Assembly: GCA_003151975.1 (NCBI GenBank)
Contig: PLZD01000032.1
Coordinates: 171,771-235,770 of the forward strand
DNA from: Elusimicrobiota bacterium
Lineage (GTDB): Bacteria; Elusimicrobiota; Elusimicrobia; UBA1565; UBA9628
Direction of reading: 5' to 3'
Length of the DNA: 64,000 nt
Shown here: one piece after another, positions 40,474 to 50,400 of the stretch
How positions within the stretch are numbered: the stretch's first letter is position 1
Layout of the letters: each line of letters starts with the position of its first letter
Notes under the pieces: model-generated
Seen by the model: the letters and a program-made list of their open reading frames with translations, nothing else
The model's database searches: none
Told to the model about the DNA's origin: nothing
Program-made: the position numbers and the translations under genes

Positions 40474-41430
40474 TCAGAACTTGACGTTCAAAGAGTAGCG
40501 GAAGGTGTTGCCCAGCACGCCGAAAGGCTGCCAGGCGAAGTCGAAGGAGGCCTTTTTGAAGCTCACACCCGCGCCGGCGGCGATGCCGTTGAGGCCCGGC
40601 GTGCTGTTGTACTGGCTCGTGTAGCCCATGCGGAAAGAGCTTCCGATCGCGTCGTTGATTTTGTGATTAAACTCGCCGCCGAACGCGGCGAAGGCGTTGG
40701 TGTCGCGGTAGCGCGTGACCTCCGCGTCCAAGATCAAGGTCTTGGGAATGATCTGCATGGCACCCGCGAAGGAATACGAGGTCGGCAGCGGATCGCTGTT
40801 GCCCGCGATGTAGCCCGTGCGCGACGAGCCCAGGTTGCGCACCGTGGCGGCCAGGCTCACCGGGCGGGACCCGTCGGGATTCATATGGTAGAGCACGCCG
40901 CCGTCGAACGAGTACGCGCTCGAGTGGAAGGTCGAGATGCTCTCAGTGATCAGCTTCGCCGTGCCGCCCAGGCTCAGTCTGCGATTGAAGCCGTGCGCGT
41001 AGGAGATCGCATAGGCTCCGTCGGAGGCGCCGAAGGTGCCGACGGGATCGGTCGAATCGCTCGAATACTGAGGAATGTCGCCGACCGACAGCTGGTAGAT
41101 CGACAGATCGAGCACGTCGGCCGAGTATTCGGCGGACCGATTGAACGGATAGGCGAAGGTGATGACCTCGTAGCTGACGCTCTGAAAATAAGACGTGTGC
41201 GCGCCGGCCAGCTGCGGACCCGTGAGCTGCGAGAGGCCGGCCGGGTTGTAATAGGCGGCGTAGGGATCGTCGGCGACGGCCGTGAAAGCGTCGGCCATGC
41301 CGCCCGCGCGCGCGCCCGCGCCGAGCTTGAGGAATTGCGCGCCCGATGTGCCGGCCTGCGAGCTCACGGCGCGCGCGGAGCTGCTCAAGATCGCCAGCAG
41401 AGCAAGGGCTAAGATCATCGTCCTCATCAT
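40474..41430 (-). CDS. PorV/PorQ-like outer-membrane beta-barrel protein
   Basis: 318 residues with a signal peptide (LALALLAILSSSARA). The PorV/PorQ (UPF0164) signature opens the mature protein: FLKLGAGARAGGMADAFTAVADDPYAAYYNPAGLS. Alternating strands continue to the terminal aromatic-ending strand (FRYSLNVKF). In type IX secretion PorV is the outer-membrane shuttle that receives cargo with C-terminal sorting domains. Here the gene directly follows, by one base, a 3,918-residue protein with such a C-terminus. Confidence 0.85.
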   Translation of the reverse strand: MMRTMILALALLAILSSSARAVSSQAGTSGAQFLKLGAGARAGGMADAFTAVADDPYAAYYNPAGLSQLTGPQLAGAHTSYFQSVSYEVITFAYPFNRSAEYSADVLDLSIYQLSVGDIPQYSSDSTDPVGTFGASDGAYAISYAHGFNRRLSLGGTAKLITESISTFHSSAYSFDGGVLYHMNPDGSRPVSLAATVRNLGSSRTGYIAGNSDPLPTSYSFAGAMQIIPKTLILDAEVTRYRDTNAFAAFGGEFNHKINDAIGSSFRMGYTSQYNSTPGLNGIAAGAGVSFKKASFDFAWQPFGVLGNTFRYSLNVKF

Positions 41431-41431
41431 C

Positions 41432-44400
41432 TTATAAGCCGCTCCCCTTTATGATCGCCATCTTGAATTGCTTGTGCTTGCCGTTCCATTCGATGTCGCC
41501 GATGTAGACGCCCGACGCCACCCTCCGGCCTGAGCCGTTGGTGCAGTTCCACGGCGTGTAGTAGGTGAAGCCGCCCGAGAGATCGCCCTGCGCCATGCTG
41601 CGCACGAGCTCGCCCGAGAGGGAGAAGATTCGGATGGTCGCGCCCGAGACGACGCCGGATTCAGGCAAGCTGTAGCGGATCATGGGCCCTTCGAACGGCT
41701 GGAACGAGCCGCCTCCCGGCGAGAACAAGGTATTCTTGAGCAACGTCGCCGGGTTGGTGTGGACGATGCAGTCCGACGGGTTCGGGAAATTGGCGGCCAC
41801 GATCTCGGGCCGGTTGAACGGATTGGCGCCCGTGGCGACCGGCAGGCCGTCGAGCACGACGAACACGGAGAAGTGGTTGACGCTGACCGTGATCGTCTGG
41901 TTGACGGTGTCGAGCCGGCGGTTGGTGTTCTCTTGGACGAAGGCGCCCAATGTCGCGTTGTAGAAGTAGACGTTGATGTTGTCCGGGGAGGTCGAAGTCG
42001 AGAGCTTCGTCGAGTAAGAGAAAGTGATGTCGGCCTGCTGCTTGAGCTGGTGCCGGATGCCGGCGGGCAGGAAGATGCTGTAGAACGCGCTCAAAGGATC
42101 GGCCCCGCCCACCGTATTGCTCGAGGCCGTGAGCGCGCGGTACTTCGACATCGCCGCGGCCAAGTCCGAAGGATACGCGGCGGGGTTGCCGAGGATGGAG
42201 ATCCCCGAAGGCACGTAGCCCAGGGACAGCATCGCCGCCTTCGTGGCCGACTGCAGGTCTACACCTTTCGAGATGCCGACGGTGATCGTGGGCGTGGCCG
42301 AGGCCACCCCGTCCGTCGCGCACGCGGCGTCGACGCACAGCGCGAAGGTTCCGGGCTTGAGATCGATGCGCGAATTTTCGTTGCCGACCTGGATCGATGA
42401 GGTCGAATTGCCCAGCAGCTCGTCCAGGAACGAGGGCGGCAGCGTGATCGTGCCGCCGTTGATGTTGCCGACGCGCTGCGTGGCATTGGAGTTGAGGCCC
42501 ACGAAGAAATCGAAGATCTGATCGATGGTGAAATTGCTGCCGTTCTGGGGATTGATGGTGGACGCCGTCCCCCGCAGGCGAAGGCTGAAGTTGGCCTCGG
42601 TGGGCGCCGCGCGGTAGACCACCGTGATCTGGCGGCGATCGGCGGAGATGACCTTGGTCGTGGGGTCGAGCACGCCGGTGCCGTTGGGCGCGACCACGGC
42701 CGCGCCGGCGCTGGTGACGGGCGAGAGCGTCAGGATTTGGGTCAAGTCGTTGTCGGCGTCGATCTTGTTGCGCAGGTCCTTGTTGCAGCTGATCTTGACC
42801 TGGAACTGCGAATTGCCGAGGCTCTTGGAGCTCGCCGCGCACTGCATTAGCGGCGGCGAGTAAGTCAGATTGATGTTCCGGGTCGCCGTCGACTGCGCGG
42901 CCGAGAAAGACAGGCTGGCGCCCTCGGCTGGATAGACGGTGTCGTCGGTCTCGCTGGCGGGCAAGATGACAAGGTCATAGGTGATGCCGGTCTTGAAGCC
43001 CGAGATCGAGTAGGAGTTGACGGTCTTGGCGACGGGATCGACGTTGACCGAGCCCACGAGGAATTCGCCCGCGGCGAAATTGGCGGCCGCGACCCCGCCG
43101 ACGTCCGAGTTGTTCGGAGCGGAGCCGTCGGACTTAACGATGCGGCCCGTGACCGTCGCGCCGCGCTGCAGGGTGATGACGTTGCCCGGGAGGTAGTTGG
43201 CCGGCGCGAAGTTGCCGGTGTACATGATAACGCTCGAAGTCGAGGCCGTGACGGTCGCGTTGAACACGGCGTAGCCCAAGCTCACGACGCGCAGGCTGTA
43301 GGTTCCCGTGGAGAGCCCCAGGACCGTGAAGTTGCCCTGGGCGTCGGTGATCGCGGAGATGTCGCCGAACGGGTTGAGCGTCGCGACGGTTCCCGTGGAC
43401 TGCATGAAGACGGCGGCCGCCGGGAAGCCCTTCTGCGCGCCGAAAGGATAGCCCAACTGCCCGCCCGTGGCGGCGTCGGCGACCAGGACCTGGCCCGTGA
43501 CCGACGCGATCAGCGGATTGAGCACGAAGTCCGCCGTCGTCGTGGCGAGCAGATTGACGCTGTAGCGGGTGACCTCGGTGTAGGAGGTGCCGTTGGAGGC
43601 CAGGTTGCCGCCGCGAGGCGCCGCGGTCACGTCGTACTCGTTGGAGATGAAGGTCGAGACCCAGAGGTTGTAATGGCCGTTCTGATTCGTGTAGGTCTGC
43701 ACGGTGACTCCGCTCGTGCCGAACGACGGCTGGGCCGTGACCAGGATGTTGCCGAGTTTCGCCCCCGTGGTCGTGGAGGCGTAGACGTCGCCGCTAAGGG
43801 ACTGGCCCTGATTGAGACTGATGACGCCGACATCAAGCACGGGATTGGGCTGCAGACTCGCCAGGGTCACCGGGACGTAGTTTTGGCTGCCGTTGGCCAG
43901 GAACGAGGGGTCCCACGTGAGCTGGGACAGCTTAAGGTCGTACGTGATGCCCGGCAGAAGCGGACCGACGAGGAAGGTGCCGTCGGCCTGGATGGGGCGA
44001 CCCGCGACCGACGAGACCGCGGCCGCGTAGCCGCCCGACACCCACGGATCGGCCGTGGCCGTGATCTGAAAGTTCGGGGTCAGCAGACCCGCGTTAGTTG
44101 CGCCGATGAACTGGCCGGTGTTGGCGTCCCGAATCCTGCCCGTGATGAAGGCGCCCTTCTGCATGACCACGTTCTGGCCCGTCAAGCTCGACTGCAGTCC
44201 GCCGGGGGACAACCCGGCGTTGGGGAAGCTCAAGGGCTGTCCCGTGTACTTGCTGGGCGAGCCGGCGTCGACGACGCTCAAGGTGTAGAAGCCGTTGGCT
44301 GGCAAGTTCGAGAAAGAGTAATTGACCGAGTTGGCGGCGAGATTCAGATTCGAGTCTCCGAGATAAGCGGCGCTGGAAGCGACGACCGATTGCTTGGAGT

Positions 44401-47400
44401 CGGTCACGGTCACGTTGAAGACCCGCGCGTCCGAGAGGTTGTTCTCGAGCGAGATCGAGCCGCTGATCGAGAAGCCGTCGGTCAGGGTCAAGGTGATACC
44501 CGGAACGTTCGAGGTCGAGACGTTGACGAGCTGCCCCACGGACGGCACCAGCACCGAGCAGGTCGTGCAGAAGGCTAGGCCGACCGTGCGCACATAGTAG
44601 GCGCCGGCGGGGACGCTGCTAATCGAGAAAGTGCCCGCGCCCGTCAGGGCGCCCACGCGCGAGGTGAACGGATCGAACTTGGTGGAGATGGCCACCGAGA
44701 AGTCCGAAAGGTTCTGCAGGATCGCTTCCACGCGCGCCGACGTCGCCGGGAAGGTGCCCGGATAGCCCGAGGGAACGTTGTTCGGGGCGTTGAGCACGAT
44801 GTTCGGAGGGGTATTGAATAAGGCGTTGGTCGCCAAATCGTTGATGGAGCCGGAGATGATGAACGTCGGCGAAGAAAGATCGACGAAGGCGGTGGTCGCG
44901 AAACCGTTGACCGCCGAAACACGGAGCTTCCGAGACTGACCAGTGGTCGCGTAGGAAAGCGAGAGATCGTCGGTCTCGTTGTTGAGGCCCGTCAAGGTGA
45001 ACGAGGCCGTCGAACCCGCCACGATGGCAAAGCCCGGGATGGTCGTCGCGTTCGCAAACGAGACCTGATTGCCGACGTCCTGCGGGTTGACCGAGGCGAC
45101 GGTCTGGCGCGTGACGCTCACGTTGGCGAAGTCCACGGCGGGCGCCGGGATGTCGAAGGTCACCGCGATCGAGCCGGTGTTCGCGGCGAAGGTGAAGTTG
45201 GAGACGGCGCTCGGCGCCGGGATCGACGCGGGCTGCGTGCCGGCGACCTGAAGCCCGCCGTTTCCTCCGATGATGTTGAGGTAGACTTGATAAGTGGACC
45301 CCGAGATGAGCCCCGCGATGTTGTAGTTGATCGGTCCGCCGCCGCCGACCACGTAGACGACTGTCGAGCCGAAGCTGTTGGCGCCCGGCGACCAAGCGTT
45401 GACCGACACCGGCAGCTGGGCGGTGACCGGCGTGATCGTGATCGTGCCGGAGATCGCGGCGCCGCCGCCGATCGCAGGCATGTCGGCGTGGGTCACGGCG
45501 CTCGAGACCGGCACCAAGATCGGCCCCGAGGAGACCGACAAGAGCCCGTTGCCGCCGGCGCGCAGGACGTAGAGACCAGGGGCGAGATTGCCAACGGTGT
45601 ACGAGCTTGAGGTCACGGCCCCCACCGCGCTGCCCGGCACGAGGACCCCGCCGCCGCCGCCCGCCGCGGCCGCCGCAGTCGAGAGCGGGACGGCGCTGAC
45701 CGACACGAAGGTTCCATTGAGATTGAGGCCCGCCCCGATGGTGACCAGCCCCGAGATCGAGCTCTGGGGCGAGAGCGGCGGCAGGCTCACGCCGCTGACT
45801 CCGGCAGGGACGAAGACCGAGGCGCTCGAAATCGTGAAGTTGGGCATCTGGGCCGTGACCGTGTAGGTTCCCGGCGACAGCGTGAACTTGAATTGCGTGT
45901 GAATGATAGATTGCCCGACGCTCGGGTCGAACTGGCCGCCGTCGTCGAAGGTCGTCGTGCTGGCGGCCAAGTGCAGCGGCAGAGAGATCGCGTTCTGCAG
46001 ATTGACGGCGATGTTCGTCGAGGTGCGCACCTGCAAGGTGCCGTATTGATCGGCGGACTGCGTGGAGTAAGTCACGCTCAGCGAGGGCACCACGAACAAA
46101 GTGGCCGCGCGGGTCATCGCGATGTCGAGCCCCCCGGCCGCGTTGGTCGATCCCGAGATTCCGGCGGTCAGCGCCGTGAAGGTCGAAACGGTCCCCGCCC
46201 CGCCGACGGTGACGCTGAGGCTGCCGTCCAGGAAATCGGTCCGCGTGACGAACATGCTGTACACGCCGGCGACCAGGCCGGGAACGACGTAGTTGCCGCC
46301 CGCGTCGGAGGCGGCGGCAAACGAGCCGTTGGAGCCGTAGAGCGTGATGTTCGCGCTCGGCAGCGGCGGATACGGAGCCGTTCCTCCCGAGCCGTCGAAA
46401 GTCTGGCCCGCGATCTGCGGCACCGCCACCACGACGATCAAAGAGTCGTCGTGCACGCCGCCGCCGGCGACCTCGATGCGCACGTAATAAGATCCGGAGG
46501 GCACGCGCACGCCGCCGTTGAGCGAAGGGCTGTAGCGGCCGTCCCAGGCGACCTGGCCCAAGTTCGGCTGGCCGGAGCCCCACGTCTCCCAGAGCGGGCT
46601 CGGCGCCACACCGACCTTGAAAGGAACCGAGCTGATCATCACGTCCCAGCTCTGCTTGGGATCGCCGAGGTTGAAGTTGATGTAGGCGATCGATGTCGCG
46701 CCGCCGTTGGGCACGATCGTGGTCGAGGACTGGCCGAGGCTGCCCGCCGCGTTGGAGACCGCGACGCCCGTGAGCGCGTTGGACGGCAGCACGGGAAGGC
46801 CGAAGTAATAGGTCGCGGAGGCGCCAAGATAATTAATCGCCTTGATGTTCTTGACGCCGCTGGAGGTCGCGATCGCGTAGAACGGGGCCGAAGACTGTCC
46901 GACGGCGAAAGTGAGGCTGAGCGGACTCGTGGGGGTGATCGTCGTTGCCGTCGCGAAGCTCACCGACGAGTCCGGCACGAACGTGCTTTGGGCGACGCTG
47001 AAGACCACGCCGCTCAAGGTCGCCGTCGAGGCCGCCGAGACCGTCGTCACGTTGCCGCAGACGTCGTAGGCGAGGAAATTCTGCGGATCCGAGAGCACTC
47101 CCTGAGTCAAAGACAACGAGAGGTTCGAGGGCCGCAGGAACGCCGCCGCGCCCGGAACGACCTGCAGGCTGGGAGCGCCCGAGAGAAGCGGCGCGGGCGC
47201 TACCAAGTTGTTCTGGGCCTCGGACACCGTGAATGTCGCAGTCGATGCGATGCAGGAGACCGCGCCGTTGGTGTAGTTGAGGACGACCTGCTGACCGAGC
47301 GCCACGCCGCCGTTGACGGTCACGAGGATGGCGACCGCGCTCGTCGAGATCGAGAAGGTTATGCCCATCGTGCTCGTCACGGTCATGAACGCCCCCGTGG

Positions 47401-50400
47401 GCGGCGGCAGGGGCGGCGCGAAGCCGGGCGGGAAAGTGAAGCCCAAACTGCCTCCGGCGACGAGGCCGTGGAGACCGGCGGTATAGGTGCTGTACATGAC
47501 GAAGGGCGCGGCGCCCGCAGGCGCCGTCAGTGGCGTCATGGAGGCGCTGCCCTCGCCGGCGAACCCGTTGGTCGAGAATCCGGCGTCACGGATCGAGAAG
47601 TTGATGTTCGTCGTGCTTCCAGCGACGGGCGCGAAGACCTGCTGAGCGCCTTGATTGAGAGGAGCGTAGACGCCCGAGGGATCGCTCGCGGCGAAGCTGA
47701 GGCTGCCGCTCAAGTCGAGCCAACCGCGCACATAATAAGGAACGCCGCCCGGCGCCGGGACGGAGTAAGTGAAATTGACGGTGGTGGTGACCACCCCGAA
47801 ATTGATGGCGGCGACGGGCTGACCCGAGAAAGTGGAATTGCCCCAAAGCTCGACGTGCAGGGCCCCCGTCGAGGGGCCGGTATAAGTCAGCGAGCCCGTG
47901 ACATTGGCATAGGTCGCCGTGCTCGCCGGGGGGATCGCGAAGCTGATCCCCGTGGAACTGCCGGCCACCGGCACGAAGACCTGCGTCGGCGCGTTGGTTC
48001 CGCCGTAGACCCCGAAATCCTCGCCCGGATCGGGGTGGGTATTGCCGTTGACGTCGATGAATGCCGCGATATAATAGTTCGCGCCGCTGGGCACGGCGTT
48101 GAAGGTGAACGGTCCCGGGCCGGGCAAAGTAACGAATTGCACGGGCGTGCCCGTGGAGGAAGTGACCGGCGACGTGAAGAGTCCCGCCAAGACCTTTCCG
48201 CCCTGGGCGCCGCTGTAGGTCACGGTGCCTTGAATGACGCCCAGGGCCTGATTGAGCGTGAGCTTGAAAGTCGCCGAAGTGATGCTCGCGTTGAAGGGCG
48301 AGACGCCGATGGTGTAGACCCCGTTCGCCGGCAGCGCGAAGTTGACGAGGTGGGAGTTGCCGTTGCCAGCGCCGCCGTCGTCGGACGCGATCAAGGTGCC
48401 GCTGGAATCGTAAAGCTTGAGCGGAATGTCGTTGAAGTTGACCGCGTCCGCCTCGGGACTCACGAGCTGGCCCGCGGTGCCCGGGAAGGTGTAGAAGCGG
48501 CTGAAGGCGTTGTTCTGATCGGGCTCGGGGCAGTCCGCGGGGGTGATCGTGGCGTTGATCGTCTGCCCGAAGCTGATCGACCGAGAGTCGCAAATATTGT
48601 AGTTGACCGAAGCCGCGCCCGAGCCGCTGAAGCCGAAGCCCGCCGACGGGGATAAGCCTCGAGGCTCGCCCAGGTCCGTCGAGCCGTTGAAGTTTTGGTC
48701 GATGTAGCCCCTGATGTTGTAGACGCCCGCGGGCACGTTGCTGAAGATGTACGGCACGACGGCGCCGAAGGGCGCCGACACGCTCGCGACCTGAGTGCTG
48801 GAGCCGGCGTAGTAGAGGGAGGTGTGCACGGTGCCGGAAGTCGCCAGGACGCCGAAGTAGAACGACTTCCCGAAGATGGCCCCGGGCCAGATGACCTCGC
48901 CGAAAGGATCGTGGGAGAAGAGCGGTCCGGCCCGCGGTCCGTTGTAATTGGCCATCGTGATGGTCGAGCCCGCGATTCCGCTCGCGTCGACGTTGATCGC
49001 GATGCTCGTGTCCGCGAAATTGAAGAGGTTGAGAGTCGACACGAAGACGCCGCCGGTGAACTGGACCGCCGTGGCGCCGGCCGTGAGATTGCCGAAGGTG
49101 ATGGATGAGAACGCCAGCGACGCCCCAGGGATCTGCGCCCCGACCTGCAAACCGATATTGGCCCCGGCCACGGTGTCCGAGGACAGCTTGATGATTCCGG
49201 CGTTGCCGGAGACCCAGATGCCGGTCGCTCCCGGAGCGTACACGACCGTCTTATTGATATCCGCGCCGGTCGAGTTGTAAACATCCACGGAACCGCCGAT
49301 GTAGCTTTGCGTGACGCGAGACCACGAAGACGCGGAAACATCGAGCGCGACGCACGCGCCGCCCCAGCAGGTCATGGTGCTTTGGCTGATCGTGTTGTAG
49401 CTGTCGCCGGTGAAAATGGCGCCGGTCAGGTAGCTCAGATTGATCGTGTTCGAGGTCGCGCCGACAACGAAGTCGATGGAAGGCCCGCCGTCGTTGTCGA
49501 CGATCGTGGTTTGGGAAATGCTGTTGAAGTTCGAATCGTCGATGGAGGCGGCCGCACCCGTGGGGTCGAAGACATAGCTGTTGGAGATCGTATTCGACGC
49601 GGCTCCGAGCATGAACAATCCGAAGTCCGTGGGATCGTTGCTCGACATCGTGCTGAAGCTGATCGTATTATTGAAGGCGTTCCAGTACAGAGCGACGGCG
49701 TTGCCGTTGCCGTTGAAGACGAGGCTCTGCGTCAGGGTATTGTAGGACGCGTTGGTATCGAAGGTCAGCGCGTCCGCGGTCGCGCCGCTGCTGGTCACGA
49801 CGCTGTTAGAGATCGTGACGTAGTTTGCACCGCTGATGAGGCTCACCGCGCCGCCGGCGCCGGAGCCGTGCACGTAGCACTGCGAGACGGTGTTGGTGGA
49901 AACGCCGTCGAAGACCAAAGTGCCGTAGGTAGCGCTGCCGCTCGTCATCGAGCTCACGCTAATCGAGTTGCCGCTCGCGCCCGCGTTCAGGTACGCCGCG
50001 AAGCCCGCGGGGGCGGAGAGGTAGGTCTGCGTGATGATGTTGGACGACGAACCGTCGATGGTCAGGGCCGTTGAGCCGGCGCCCCCGCTCGTGATCGAGC
50101 TCTGGCTGATAGTGTTGTTGGCGGAACCCGGGAATAAGTAAACGGCGTCGCCGGAAGCGTTGGAGATGAAGTCTCCCGTTACGGTGTTGTAGGAGGCGTC
50201 GTCGATGACGAGCGCCGTGGCGGCCGAATTGCTCGTGATCGTGCTCTGGCTGATCGTGTTATTGACCGTTCCAGAATAGAGATAAGCGGCGGTGCTCAAC
50301 GAGTTTCCGATGTAGCTCAGGGTCACGGTATTCGACGAGTCGGCCAAGTAGAGGGCCGCGGAGGTCGGGCTATTGCTCGTGATCGTGCTCTGACTGACCG

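Noticed and set aside
45893..48655. 920-codon open frame on the plus strand inside the giant protein gene
   Set aside because: Composition is Arg/Gly/Asp/Val-rich with no domain or leader. It is the antisense shadow expected in GC-rich DNA opposite a clear beta-rich protein.
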